NCBI GenBank assembly: GCA_958431155.1
Contig: OY288106.1
Coordinates: forward strand, 1,447,888-1,511,887
DNA: 64,000 nucleotides
DNA from: an uncultured candidatus Porisulfidus sp.
GTDB taxonomy: Bacteria; Pseudomonadota; Gammaproteobacteria; Poriferisulfidales; Poriferisulfidaceae
Reading direction: 5' to 3'
The first letter of the stretch is position 1. Every line of letters starts with the position of its first letter. A program made the position numbers and the translations under genes. This document shows positions 32,418 to 42,977 of this stretch, in pieces. Below the pieces are notes generated by a model that was given only the letters and a program-made list of their open reading frames with translations, did no database searches and was not told the DNA's origin.

Positions 32418-34133
32418 ATGGTGAGGAGAAACAGGGTGAAAAACTGTCGGTTAGGGTTCGCGGGCGGCGTTGTCGCTGCGGTTGTCGCGTTGCTGTGTGC
32501 GCCGGCGGCATTCGCCGGCACTTACGACTTGGTGATCGGCGAGATCACGCTTGACGCCTCCGGCACCATGCGTCCGGCGCTGGCCGTCAACGGTTCGGTT
32601 CCGGCACCAACCCTTCGCTTTTTCGAGGGCGAAAAATTGACCATCAACGTGACCAATACGCTTGAGGTCGACAGTTCGATCCATTGGCATGGCCTGATCG
32701 TGCCGTTCACGATGGATGGCGTGCCGGGTATAAGTTTCGACGGCATCGGGCCGGGCACCACCCACACCTACCGCTTCCCAGCCCAGCAGAGCGGCACCTA
32801 CTGGTACCACAGCCATTCCGGGTTGCAGGAGCAGGCGGGACTTTACGGCGCGATCATCATCGACCCTCGGGAGCCGGAGCCCTACCGCTATGACCGGGAA
32901 TACGTCGTGGTGCTGTCGGATTGGCACGACAGCCCCCCGGAGAAGATCCTCGCCAACTTGGTGCGGCAGCCGGACTACTACAACCAGCAGAGGCGGACCC
33001 TGGTCACGTTTTTCGGTGAAGTCGAGGAGAAGGGCTTCCGCGCCGCACTTGCAGATCGTTTGGCTTGGGGCGAGATGCGCATGACACCGACCGACATTGC
33101 GGACGTCAGCGGTTACACCTTTCTGGTCAACGGCAAGAGTCCTGCACAGAACTGGACCGGGTTGTTTGAGCCCGGAGAGCGCGTGCGGCTGCGTTTCATC
33201 AACGCCGCCGCGATGACGTTTTTCGATGTCCGGATTCCCGGGCTTCGGATGACCGTGGTCCAGGCCGACGGCAACAACGTGCAACCGGTTGTGGTGGATG
33301 AGTTCCGCATTGCGGTGGCCGAGACCTATGACGTGATCGTGGAACCGGAAGAAGATCGGGCCTATACGTTGTTTGCGGAATCGATGGCGCGCACGGGGTT
33401 CGCACGCGGGACCCTGGCCCCTCAAGAAGGGCTTGAGGCGGCGGTGCCGACGACCCGCGACCCACCGCTTCTCACCATGGCGGACATGGGCCACGGAGAG
33501 ATGGACCACGGGCAAATGGACCATAGTGAAATGCACCATGGCGAGATGGATCATGCGCAGATGGATCACAGCGAAATGAACCATGACGATATGACCGAGA
33601 TGGAGCACCATGAAATGTCGCATGGGAACGACGAGGCGGGAGATCCTTTCTATGCACCGGGAAGCGGTCTCGTACCCCGCGCCGCCGACGGCGGCCGTTT
33701 TCTGTCCTACGCGGACCTCAGGGCACGGGAACCGCGCTATCCGTTGCGCCCGGCCGACCGCGAGATCGAAATCCGCCTGACCGGCAACATGGAGCGCTAC
33801 TTCTGGTCTATCAACAAGCAGATCTACCCGAAAGCCGAACCGATCCGCTTGCGTCTCGGAGAACGTGTCCGGTTCAAGTTCGTCAACGAGACCATGATGA
33901 CGCATCCGATGCACCTGCACGGCATGTGGACCATTCTGGATGTCGGGGCCGGGCAGTGGAATCCGGCCAAGCATACGGTTAGCATCGCACCCGCGACCAC
34001 GGTCTACGCCGACATCGAGGCTGACGCGCCGGGGCGCTGGGCGTTCCATTGCCACCTGATGTACCACATGGCAACCGGCATGTTCCGCGAAGTCGTGGTC
34101 GAGGAAGACCCCGAAATCGCTCTGGGCGATTAA
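32418..34133 (+). CDS. copA: Copper resistance multicopper oxidase CopA
   Basis: 571 residues from ATG 32418, giving a signal peptide (RRNRVKN then a hydrophobic run ending APAAFA); the RR is not a clear Tat motif. All copper ligands are present: IHWHGL, WYHSHSG, HPMHLHG and FHCHLMYHMATGM (type 1 site with Met). Between the second and third cupredoxin domains (bases 33477-33630) is a Met/His-rich run of MDH and EMxH repeats that would bind extra copper. It oxidises Cu(I) in the periplasm. The next gene, copB, starts 1 base after its stop. Confidence 0.93.
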   Translation: MVRRNRVKNCRLGFAGGVVAAVVALLCAPAAFAGTYDLVIGEITLDASGTMRPALAVNGSVPAPTLRFFEGEKLTINVTNTLEVDSSIHWHGLIVPFTMDGVPGISFDGIGPGTTHTYRFPAQQSGTYWYHSHSGLQEQAGLYGAIIIDPREPEPYRYDREYVVVLSDWHDSPPEKILANLVRQPDYYNQQRRTLVTFFGEVEEKGFRAALADRLAWGEMRMTPTDIADVSGYTFLVNGKSPAQNWTGLFEPGERVRLRFINAAAMTFFDVRIPGLRMTVVQADGNNVQPVVVDEFRIAVAETYDVIVEPEEDRAYTLFAESMARTGFARGTLAPQEGLEAAVPTTRDPPLLTMADMGHGEMDHGQMDHSEMHHGEMDHAQMDHSEMNHDDMTEMEHHEMSHGNDEAGDPFYAPGSGLVPRAADGGRFLSYADLRAREPRYPLRPADREIEIRLTGNMERYFWSINKQIYPKAEPIRLRLGERVRFKFVNETMMTHPMHLHGMWTILDVGAGQWNPAKHTVSIAPATTVYADIEADAPGRWAFHCHLMYHMATGMFREVVVEEDPEIALGD

Positions 34134-34134
34134 G

Positions 34135-34863
34135 GTGCGGATCGCACCGTTAGGAGTGGGGCGCACCCTTCTGGGGGCGTCGCTGGCGCTTGCCTTGCTG
34201 GCTACAGTCCCGGCCCATGGCGCGGAGGCGAGCGGGCAGCAATTCTCTTCCTTCAAGATGAACCAGAACGAGGTCCGCTTCGGCGCCCACGGCGGCTACG
34301 TCTGGGAAGCCCTCGCTTGGGTCGGCACCCATACCGACAAGGTGTATCTAAAATCGGACGGCGAGAGAGAATCCGGCGAGGGGCTGCAGGCGGGCGAGGC
34401 GCAGATTCTGTACGGTTGGCAGATTTCCGATTTCTTCGACGCTCAGGCCGGCATCCGCCACGATTTCCATCCTGACCCGACCCGCACCTATGCGGTGTTT
34501 GGCCTGCACGGCTTGGCTCCGTATCACATCGAGATCGACGCGGCAATATTCCTCAGCGAAAGAGTCGATGTCTCGGCCCGGCTGGAGGCGGAATACGATT
34601 TGTTGATTACCCAGCGATGGGTGCTTCAACCGTTGATCGAGATTGATTTTTCCGCCCAGGACGTGGACGAACTCGGTATTGCGGCCGGGCCGACCAACTT
34701 TGAACTTGGCATTCGGCTTCGCTATGAGTTCGCCCGGGAATTTGCGCCTTACGTCGGCGTCGTCTACGAGCGCGACTTGTTTGCGACCGAGAGGCTGACG
34801 CTGGAACGCGGTGAGGATCCCGCACTTTGGTCGCTGGTCGCTGGAGTCCGGCTTTTCTTCTGA
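34135..34863 (+). CDS. copB: Copper resistance outer membrane protein CopB
   Basis: 242 residues from GTG 34135, with a signal peptide ending AHGAEA. The rest is amphipathic beta-strand: YVWEALAWVGTHTDKVYLKS, AQILYGWQISDFFDAQAGIR, RLEAEYDLLITQRWVLQP, ending in an aromatic residue (RLFF) as outer-membrane barrels do. These are CopB features. The Met/His-rich N-terminal stretch found in longer CopB proteins is lacking; here that metal-binding function sits in CopA. It forms an operon with copA. No copRS genes are adjacent. Confidence 0.9.
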   Translation: MRIAPLGVGRTLLGASLALALLATVPAHGAEASGQQFSSFKMNQNEVRFGAHGGYVWEALAWVGTHTDKVYLKSDGERESGEGLQAGEAQILYGWQISDFFDAQAGIRHDFHPDPTRTYAVFGLHGLAPYHIEIDAAIFLSERVDVSARLEAEYDLLITQRWVLQPLIEIDFSAQDVDELGIAAGPTNFELGIRLRYEFAREFAPYVGVVYERDLFATERLTLERGEDPALWSLVAGVRLFF

Positions 34864-34897
34864 TCCAGACAGGGCTATGTTAAACTTTGCCGCCCAT

Positions 34898-34973
34898 TCC
34901 CCGGTAGCTCAGTTGGCAGAGCGGGTGGCTGTTAACCACTAGGTCGGCGGTTCGAGCCCGTCCCGGGGAGCCA
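34898..34973 (+). tRNA. tRNA-Asn (anticodon GUU)
   Basis: 76 bases with an encoded CCA. Acceptor TCCCCGG pairs with CCGGGGA; the anticodon loop is CTGTTAA, anticodon GTT; the T arm has GGTTCGAGCC. It is followed directly by a patch of broken mobile-element genes, so its 3' end may be an integration site, though I could not find a second att copy. Confidence 0.97.
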
Positions 34974-35059
34974 TCTTTTCGACCGCCAACTTAGGCAACT
35001 CAATAGTTAACGCGAACTCTCGGAGGGAGGATTGGTTAGGCACGGCTCGACGAGAGGAA

Positions 35060-35370
35060 GACGACCTGTTGACGAAATCACGAATCTGCAGCGGCGCACC
35101 TGCGGGAGCCACGTTGCTTCACCAGTCAGCGGGGATTCCCACCGACCATCAAGGAACTAGCGGATGCGCTCGGGATATCCGCCCCGAGCGCGCACGAGCA
35201 GGTGAGCCAGCTGGTGCGAAATGGCTACGTGAACCGGGAGACGCGGAAGGCGTGCGGACTTACGGTGCTTTGGGAGCGGAGCGATGAGCAGGTCGACTTG
35301 CGGCCCATTTCCATCGTCAGCAAAGTGGCCGCCGGCCAGCCGATTCTCGCTGAGAAAAACATCGTCACGC
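35060..35370 (+). pseudogene. LexA-like repressor remnant, frameshifted
   Basis: The start (from about 35068) reads DEITNLQRRT, a LexA-like N-terminus, in one frame. The DNA-binding domain continues in another frame: RGFPPTIKELADALGISAPS, then QVSQLVRNGYVNRETRKA, and the hinge/cleavage region SKVAAGQPILAEKNI. The protease domain is lost where an IS256 fragment begins near 35366. At least one frameshift lies between about 35100 and 35130. The AAGQPILAE segment corresponds to the Ala-Gly area of LexA-type cleavage proteins. Confidence 0.75.
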
Positions 35371-35490
35371 CATCCTCATCAAGCAGAACGACGAGTGGGC
35401 CGTCGCCAGGAGGTACTTGACGCTGGAAACTGTCGCCCCATGGGGCGATGCTGTGGACGTCACGCCGCCGCCATCGCCGCAGCGTGATGG
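35366..35490 (+). pseudogene. IS256-family transposase C-terminal remnant
   Basis: The frame reads AILIKQNDEWAVARRYLTL followed by ETVAP. This matches the usual C-terminal end of IS256 transposases, which read QNDEWAVxRRYMSLETLA. Only about 40 codons are left and they abut the LexA-like fragment, with no terminal inverted repeats visible. A decayed insertion. Confidence 0.7.
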
Positions 35491-35555
35491 AACGGTTCAA
35501 CCTATAAGGATCGACGAACCCTCCTACACTACGTCTGGAGACACAACCTTCTTGA

Positions 35556-36191
35556 ATGGTATTGCGTATGGACGAGCTCATGGACTTTCTGAACGACATT
35601 TCGGACGACATCCGCGTATACGCCCCGTACTTTGCCTTGTCACCTGATCGACAGGGCAACGAGAGCGATGTCGCCTCAATACTAGGCGACGAACTTGCGG
35701 AGCAAGACAAGGCGTCCTTCCATTCGCTCGTCTCTCGCGGCCAAGGAGACGACCCGCCCGATTGCGAGGCATTGGATGAAAATGGTAATCGCGTAGGCAT
35801 CGAAGTCACGGAACTTGTGGATGGGGCCTCAATTGCGGACGCCAAAAGGGCCGCCAAAGCGGCCGCCAATAGGCGCCCAATAGTGACCGCCATTGAGGAT
35901 GATGCGATATCTCAAAAGGTCTGCACACCATCCGACCTGATAAAAGAGATATCCGACAGGGTTCTCAGGAAGAGTCGATCAGAAATCCATGGAGGTCCCT
36001 ACGGCACATACCTCTTGATTATCTACTGCGACGACCCGCTCTACTTAGACTATGACAATTTCGAAGCGGTGCGAAGAGCGCGATTTGATTGTACTGGAGC
36101 AATCGACCGTGTCTATTTCCTTACTTCATACTTGCCGTGGGAACAGCGTTGCCCGTTAATCGAGCTTCAATTGCATAGAGTATCCAAATAA
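35556..36191 (+). CDS. Unknown protein with possible PD-(D/E)xK nuclease core
   Basis: 211 residues (ATG 35556, or 35568). I do not recognise a named family. The stretch DDPPDCEALDENGNRVGIEV (Asp69, Glu83) followed by TEL resembles the Asp...ExK strand-turn-strand core of restriction-like nucleases, with Thr in the Lys position. Helical flanks and the hydrophobic strand YGTYLLIIYCDD fit a small alpha/beta domain. It is the only intact gene between tRNA-Asn and galU. Base composition is a little lower in GC than its neighbours. It could be cargo of a lost mobile element; function unproven. Confidence 0.55.
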   Translation: MVLRMDELMDFLNDISDDIRVYAPYFALSPDRQGNESDVASILGDELAEQDKASFHSLVSRGQGDDPPDCEALDENGNRVGIEVTELVDGASIADAKRAAKAAANRRPIVTAIEDDAISQKVCTPSDLIKEISDRVLRKSRSEIHGGPYGTYLLIIYCDDPLYLDYDNFEAVRRARFDCTGAIDRVYFLTSYLPWEQRCPLIELQLHRVSK

Positions 36192-36339
36192 GACGCCACT
36201 CATTGTGTTCGCAGACATTGAACATTGGGACATTGAGATGCGGGATCCGCATTGGCCTTCCCCACAGACCGACTCCACCCAAAAAGGTGAGAATCCGGGC
36301 TCATTGTGGCGTCCACGGAGCTGATAAGACAAGCGGCTG

Positions 36340-36420
36340 GAGGCTCTAAGGGGCGGGTGGTCTGTTCCTAACGAGCTATGCGGTCTGACCGTGTTGTAGC
36401 GAACACCCGTCACGCCGTTG
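36340..36420 (-). pseudogene. IS3-family transposase remnant
   Basis: On the minus strand, 36366-36398 encodes YNTVRPHSSLG, the hallmark near the C-terminus of IS3 OrfB transposases (YNxxRPHSSLGYxxP). The surrounding residues do not extend the match far. The rest of 36192-36827 contains no gene I can support. Confidence 0.5.
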
Positions 36421-36827
36421 TCCAGTGATGGGCAACCGGGCCATCGTTTTCGACGAAACCGACGAATTGCCCGTTGACGAGCTGAAGTACTGCATCTTGC
36501 TCGCTCTGAGGTACCATCGTGTGAAGCACCTGCCATTGCTAGGCGTGTGACGACTTCGCAGTAACTTCCAGTTGACTGACTATTCTCGAGTCAAGTACGT
36601 TCATCACCCCTGGGCGATGGGGAAGTAAGGGCGGAAATGCTCTTGACAACGCTTCCGCCTCTCGCGAGCCGGCAGATTCTTGTAAATCATTGCCTATAAG
36701 GAGTTATTCTTGAGCGTCCGACGGTGAGTGGTTGTGAAGAGGGTTGCGCAAGGGGAGCCACCTCTCCTTGCCGAATTCGACGTCCTTTCAGGTTGGCAGG
36801 ATGCGCCCGGTTTCTCCTGTGCGCAGG

Positions 36828-37697
36828 CTACAACTGCTGCAGCCACTCCCGGAATTCTTCGCCGAGGTCTTCGCGGCGCAGGGCGTATTCCACGGAGGCC
36901 TGCAGATAGCCGAGTTTGCTTCCGCAGTCGTAGCGCTTTCCCTCGAACTGGTAGGCCCGAACCGATTCCTTCTGCAGCTGAAGGGCGATGGCGTCGGTCA
37001 ACTGGATCTCGCCGCCTGCGCCGGGTGCCGTCTCGTGCAGGTGCCTGAAGATCTCCGGGGTGAGGATATAGCGCCCAACCACGCCGAGGTCGGAAGGCGC
37101 CTCGTCGGCCGGGGGTTTCTCCACGATACCGGTCAGCGTCCACAATCGCTCGCCACACGGGTCACCTGAAATCACGCCGTAACGCGAGATGCGTTCCGGC
37201 GGGACCTGCTCCACGGCGATCACGCCGGATTCGGAACGCTCGAACACATCGGTCATCTGCTTCAGGCAGGGATTGCCTCCACCGTCGATCAGGTCATCCG
37301 CCAGAATGACGGCGAAGGGCTCATTGCCGACGACTGACTCCGCGCATAAAACAGCATGACCCAGCCCCAGTGCCTGACGCTGGCGGAGGTAGATGCATGT
37401 GACCCCCTCGGGGGTGATTTGCCGTACCTGTTCGAGCTGTTCGGTCTTGCCGCCAGCCTCCAGTTCTGCCTCCAGCTCGTAGGCCATGTCGAAATGGTCC
37501 GGGATCGAGCGCTTGTTGCGGCCGGTGATGAAAATGAGCTGGTCGATGCCGGCAGCTACGGCTTCTTCCACTGCGTACTGGATAAGCGGCTTGTCCACGA
37601 TCGGCAACGCTTCCTTGGGCACCGCCTTGGTCGCGGGCAGGAACCGCGTACCGAGCCCGGCAACCGGAAACACCGCTTTGCGAATGCGCGTGGCCAT
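36828..37697 (-). CDS. galU: UTP--glucose-1-phosphate uridylyltransferase
   Basis: 289 residues from ATG 37697 ([22 protein letters not shown]). Nucleotide-binding [20 protein letters not shown] and the later [29 protein letters not shown] and GEIQLTDAI segments are as in GalU. It makes UDP-glucose, used for surface polysaccharides and possibly as donor for the glycosylglycerate pathway earlier in the window. Divergent from mazG; an upstream Met at 37757 is less likely. Confidence 0.96.
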   Translation of the reverse strand: MATRIRKAVFPVAGLGTRFLPATKAVPKEALPIVDKPLIQYAVEEAVAAGIDQLIFITGRNKRSIPDHFDMAYELEAELEAGGKTEQLEQVRQITPEGVTCIYLRQRQALGLGHAVLCAESVVGNEPFAVILADDLIDGGGNPCLKQMTDVFERSESGVIAVEQVPPERISRYGVISGDPCGERLWTLTGIVEKPPADEAPSDLGVVGRYILTPEIFRHLHETAPGAGGEIQLTDAIALQLQKESVRAYQFEGKRYDCGSKLGYLQASVEYALRREDLGEEFREWLQQL

Positions 37698-37812
37698 CAG
37701 CAGGAAAGGTCTGAAAGTGGAGAGTCCATTGTACCGGGCGCCGGTTCGCGTCCGCACAAAACCATCCCCTATGATAAGGGCCGTTCAGTTTCATTCCGAC
37801 CGGGAGAAGGCC

Positions 37813-38583
37813 ATGCACGGCATTGACGACCTGTTGCAGATCATGCGGGATTTGCGGGATCCCGACCATGGCTGCCCATGGGATTTGCGCCAGGATTTCA
37901 GGACGATCGCGCCCTACACAATAGAGGAGGCTTATGAGGTGGCGGATGCCATCGAGCGGGAAGCCTGGGGCGAGTTGCGCGGCGAGCTGGGCGACCTGCT
38001 GCTGCAGGTGGTATATCACGCACAGATGGCCGAAGAGCAGGACCTGTTCCGTTTCCCCGAGGTGGTGGAGGCGATCTGCTCCAAGATGATCGAGCGGCAC
38101 CCACATGTCTTCGGGGAGGTCGGCAAACGCAGTGAGGAGGAGATCAGGGCGGACTGGGAAAAACGCAAGCACCGCGAACGCGCCGCATACGGAACGTCAG
38201 GAGTATTGGGGGGCATCCCGAAAGCGCAGCCGGCGTTGACGCGGGCGTTCAAGTTGCAGAAACGTGCCGCCCGGGTGGGGTTCGACTGGGAGGAGGCCCG
38301 CCAGGTGGAGGACAAGATCGAGGAAGAGTTGCGTGAATTGCGCGAGGCAAAGGATCCGGAAGAACGGGCGGCGGAGGTCGGCGACCTGTTGTTCACCTTG
38401 GTGAACTACGCGCGCCACTGCGGCTTTCGCCCGGAGGAAACCCTTCACCGCACCTGTTCGCGGTTCACGCGGCGCTTCGAACACATGGAGGCGCGTCTGC
38501 AGGAGGGTGGGGAGGCGGTAGAAAGCGTCTCTGCTGAACGCTGGGAAGAGTTGTGGGAGGAGGCGAAGCGCGCCGGGCTCTAG
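37813..38583 (+). CDS. mazG: Nucleoside triphosphate pyrophosphohydrolase MazG
   Basis: 256 residues from ATG 37813, with a GAGAAGG ribosome site just upstream. Two MazG domains are present. The first has EEAYEVADAIE, and ELGDLLLQVVYHAQMAEE supplies the ExxE/ExxD metal motif. The second has KIEEELRELREA and EVGDLLFTLVNYARH. It hydrolyses non-canonical and excess NTPs. The stop overlaps the nadC stop by 4 bases in convergent orientation. Confidence 0.94.
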   Translation: MHGIDDLLQIMRDLRDPDHGCPWDLRQDFRTIAPYTIEEAYEVADAIEREAWGELRGELGDLLLQVVYHAQMAEEQDLFRFPEVVEAICSKMIERHPHVFGEVGKRSEEEIRADWEKRKHRERAAYGTSGVLGGIPKAQPALTRAFKLQKRAARVGFDWEEARQVEDKIEEELRELREAKDPEERAAEVGDLLFTLVNYARHCGFRPEETLHRTCSRFTRRFEHMEARLQEGGEAVESVSAERWEELWEEAKRAGL

Positions 38584-39410
38584 GCACGCTCCATCCGCAT
38601 CGAGAAATCGACGGCCTGGATGTCCTTGGTCAGGGTGCCCAGGGAAATGCGCGCCGCGCCGGCGGCCGCGTAGTCGGCCAGATTGGAGCCGGAGACGCCG
38701 CCGGAGATTTCCAGTGGGATATCCGGGCATTCGGCGGTTGCCGAGCGCGCCTGCTCCGGGCTGAAATTGTCCAGCAGGATCACGTCCGGGTCTGCCGCGC
38801 GCACCTGCTTGAGCTGCTGCGGGTCCTCGACCTCCACGATAACCTGAGCGTCCGGATGTCGGGTACGCGCCTCACGGATGGCGGCTTCCAGGTCGGGAAT
38901 CAGGGCCCAGTGATTCTCCTTGATCAGCACGGCGTCCGCCAGGTTCGAACGATGGGCGGTGCCGCCGCCGCACTGCACCGCGTATTTCTGCGCATGGCGC
39001 AGGCCGGGGAGCGTCTTGCGCGTGTCCAGCAGCACGCAGGGGGAGGCGTTCAGCGTCTGTGCGAACTGCTGGGTGCGGGTGGCGGTCGCCGACAGGAGTT
39101 GCAGGAAGTTGAGGGCGGTGCGTTCGCCTTGCAGCAGCGGTCGGGCCGGGCCCCGCAATCTGCAGACGGCGGCATCCGCCTCGATCCGGTCGCCATCTCC
39201 GGCCTGCCAGTCGAGGGCGATGGAGGGCGCCAGCTGGTGGAAGACCTCCTCAGCCCAGGGAGTGCCGCACAGCACGGCCTGTTGCCGGCAGAGAATCGTC
39301 GCACGAGCCGTCTGCTCGGGAACCAGCGCGGCGGTCAGGTCGCCGGCCGCCTCATCCTCCCGCAAGGCCCGAGCGACGTCCTCGCGAACAATGCCCGGGT
39401 TCGGAGTCAC
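38580..39410 (-). CDS. nadC: Nicotinate-nucleotide pyrophosphorylase (quinolinate phosphoribosyltransferase)
   Basis: 276 residues. Typical QPRTase motifs are ERTALNFLQLLS, LLDTRKTLPGLRHAQKYAV, GGGTAHRSNLADAVLIKENH, and the C-terminal barrel DVILLDNFSPE and EISGGV. It converts quinolinate and PRPP to nicotinate mononucleotide in NAD synthesis. It begins 3 bases after the symporter gene upstream, so the two may be co-transcribed. Confidence 0.96.
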   Translation of the reverse strand: MTPNPGIVREDVARALREDEAAGDLTAALVPEQTARATILCRQQAVLCGTPWAEEVFHQLAPSIALDWQAGDGDRIEADAAVCRLRGPARPLLQGERTALNFLQLLSATATRTQQFAQTLNASPCVLLDTRKTLPGLRHAQKYAVQCGGGTAHRSNLADAVLIKENHWALIPDLEAAIREARTRHPDAQVIVEVEDPQQLKQVRAADPDVILLDNFSPEQARSATAECPDIPLEISGGVSGSNLADYAAAGAARISLGTLTKDIQAVDFSMRMERA

Positions 39411-39413
39411 AGC

Positions 39414-40739
<1,326 letters not shown>

Positions 40740-40881
40740 AGCTGAACCCCCATTGCGGCCACACACCGCCGAATGACTCAGGGGACATTATAAGCACGGT
40801 GGTCCCGCACTCGACCAGCACGTTTTGGAGGGTTTCTTGACGCTGATTTTGCCGGGAGGGGGACCCAGACACCCGCAACAG

Positions 40882-40897
40882 TGTCAGAATAATGTAA
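40882..40897 (+). promoter_or_regulatory. Candidate Pho box upstream of phoB
   Basis: TGTCA (40882-40886) and TGTAA (40893-40897) are spaced 11 bases start to start, as in the PhoB direct repeat, with an AT-rich spacer (GAATAA). It lies 27 bases before the phoB start and would allow autoregulation. Confidence 0.5.
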
Positions 40898-40923
40898 TAT
40901 TTACCATTCAAACTAGCGTGAGA

Positions 40924-41664
40924 ATGCCTGTTGCAAAGATCCTCATCGTCGAGGACGAGCCCGCTATCCGCGAGATGGTGAGTTATGCCCTTAGGCAATC
41001 CGATTTCGAACTGCTGGAAGCGGAAGACGCGCAGCAGGCCTACGGACTGATTGCCGATCACAAGCCGGACCTGGTTCTGCTCGACTGGATGCTGCCCGGG
41101 CAAAGCGGTCTGGAAGTGGCCCGGCGCCTGCGCAAGGATGCGCCGACTTCCGAACTCCCGATCATCATGCTGACCGCCCGCGGGGAGGAATCCGACCGGG
41201 TGCGCGGACTGGAATGCGGTGCGGACGACTATGTGTCCAAGCCGTTCTCGCCGCGCGAACTGATCGCCCGCATTCATGCTCTGCTACGCCGCTCCTCGCC
41301 GCATGTCGCGAACCCCACCCTGCAGCACGGGGCTGTCCGGCTCGACTCAATCCGCCACGAGGTGTGGGTTGGCAAGAAGCAGGCGGAAATGGGGCCGACG
41401 GAATTCCGGCTGCTGCGCTTCCTGATGGCGCATCCCAACCGGGTGTACAGCCGCAGCCAGTTGCTGGACCAGGTGTGGGGGCAGAACAGCTACATCGAGG
41501 AGCGGACCATCGACGTGCATATCCTCCGTCTGCGCAAGGCGCTCGGCAAGAAGGTATCCGGCCATATCCGCACCATCCATAGCGCAGGCTACCAGTTCCA
41601 TACCGACCTGCCCAAGAAAAGCAAGAAGAAATCCGTAAAGGGCAAACGGGCCAGGGCTGCCTGA
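40924..41664 (+). CDS. phoB: Phosphate regulon response regulator PhoB
   Basis: 246 residues from ATG 40924 (MPVAKILIVEDEPAIREMVS). The receiver domain has the acidic pair ED, phospho-acceptor Asp in LVLLDWMLPG, Thr in MLTARG, and Lys in VSKPFSPREL. The C-terminal OmpR-type winged helix contains GPTEFRLLRFLM and YIEERTIDVHILRLRKAL. It activates Pho regulon genes when phosphate is low. The basic Lys-rich tail (KKSKKKSVKGKRARA) is longer than in E. coli PhoB. phoR follows after 8 bases. Confidence 0.95.
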   Translation: MPVAKILIVEDEPAIREMVSYALRQSDFELLEAEDAQQAYGLIADHKPDLVLLDWMLPGQSGLEVARRLRKDAPTSELPIIMLTARGEESDRVRGLECGADDYVSKPFSPRELIARIHALLRRSSPHVANPTLQHGAVRLDSIRHEVWVGKKQAEMGPTEFRLLRFLMAHPNRVYSRSQLLDQVWGQNSYIEERTIDVHILRLRKALGKKVSGHIRTIHSAGYQFHTDLPKKSKKKSVKGKRARAA

Positions 41665-41672
41665 CGACTCGG

Positions 41673-42971
41673 GTGTGGAATTCCCCGCTTTCCAAGGAGG
41701 TTGTGCGCCTGGTAGTGCTGGCTGGCGCCGGCGCAGTGATTGGCGGCTTTTTTTCGGCGCGGGGCCTGGGGCTGAGCCTGGCGCTGCTTCTATACCTCTT
41801 GTGGCATGCACGGCAGTGGTATCAGGTACGGCAATGGGAGCGCCTTCCGCGGGCGCCGATCCCGCATAATCTGGCGCCGATTTGGCACAAATGGGTCGCG
41901 GAACTGGCGGACCGCCGTCATCAGGCGGTTCAGGTCAAGCGGGAACTGGAGCGTCTTCAACGGAAATTTGAAGCCCTGTCGGTCGCTCTGCCGGATGCCG
42001 CCGTGGCCGTGGACTCGGACTTGCGGATCGAATGGTTCAATGAAGCCGCCGAATCCCTGCTGGACCTGCAGGCAGACGATCAGGGCCGCCTGCTGGTGCA
42101 CGTGGTGCGCATCCCGGAACTGGTGCAGTACTTGCAGGAAGGAGACTTCGCCCTGCCGTTGAATCTGGAGACGTTTGCGGGTGCCTCGCATCCGGTCAGT
42201 GTGCAGGTCTCGACGTTCGGGCGACATGCCCGGCTGATCACGTTTCGTGACCTGACCCAGGAAATCCGCATGAACCGGTTGCGCCAGGAGTTCGTGGCCA
42301 ACGTATCGCACGAAATCAAAAGCCCCCTGACTGTGGTCAGCGGCTACCTGGAGACCATCGAAGACCATACGGGCAAGCCTCCGGAACAATCCGTCATCCG
42401 TGAAATGTCACGCCAGTGCCAGCGCATGCGCAGCCTGGTGGACGACCTGTTGGAACTGTCCCGGCTGGAGGCCAGCGAATTGAGCGACCATGACCTGCAG
42501 GACGTGGACCTGGTGCACCTGGCGGACGAAGTTCGGCGTGAAGCCCGGACCTTGACTTCGGAGACCCTGCATACGATCGAGGTGGAAGGCGAGGCCGGCA
42601 TCACGGTTCGGGGACGGCCGGAAGAACTGTATAGCGCGCTGTTCAATCTGGTCAGCAATGCGTTGCGTTACTCGCCGGACGGGGGCGTGGTCACCATCGG
42701 GTGGCAACGCAAGAACGACAGGATCCGCCTGTCGGTCACCGATCAGGGGGTCGGCATCAAGAAGGATCACATCGCCCGGCTGGCCGAGCGCTTCTACCGC
42801 GTGGACAAGGCGCGGTCGCGCGGCACCGGGGGCACGGGACTGGGGCTTGCGATCGTGAAGCACATCCTGCAGCGCCATGGTGCACGGTTGCAGATCGACA
42901 GCGAATGGGGCAAAGGCAGCACCTTCACCTGCGTGTTCCCGCCCCCAATGGAGGGTCGCGACGGGCGCTAG
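41673..42971 (+). CDS. phoR: Phosphate regulon sensor histidine kinase PhoR
   Basis: 432 residues from GTG 41673. It has one or two N-terminal membrane segments (VVLAGAGAVIGGFFSARG, LSLALLLYLLW), a PAS-like domain (about 95-190), the HisKA motif FVANVSHEIKSPLTVVSGYL with the phospho-His, and the ATPase N, G1 and G2 boxes (NLVSNALRYSP, DQGVGIKKD, GTGGTGLGLAIVK). Its 3' end is 6 bases from the convergent pstB stop. Confidence 0.95.
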   Translation: MWNSPLSKEVVRLVVLAGAGAVIGGFFSARGLGLSLALLLYLLWHARQWYQVRQWERLPRAPIPHNLAPIWHKWVAELADRRHQAVQVKRELERLQRKFEALSVALPDAAVAVDSDLRIEWFNEAAESLLDLQADDQGRLLVHVVRIPELVQYLQEGDFALPLNLETFAGASHPVSVQVSTFGRHARLITFRDLTQEIRMNRLRQEFVANVSHEIKSPLTVVSGYLETIEDHTGKPPEQSVIREMSRQCQRMRSLVDDLLELSRLEASELSDHDLQDVDLVHLADEVRREARTLTSETLHTIEVEGEAGITVRGRPEELYSALFNLVSNALRYSPDGGVVTIGWQRKNDRIRLSVTDQGVGIKKDHIARLAERFYRVDKARSRGTGGTGLGLAIVKHILQRHGARLQIDSEWGKGSTFTCVFPPPMEGRDGR

Positions 42972-42977
42972 CCGGAG

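Noticed and set aside
34974-36827. Attachment-site duplicate of the tRNA-Asn 3' end
   Set aside because: No second copy of the last 15-20 bases of the tRNA was seen before galU.
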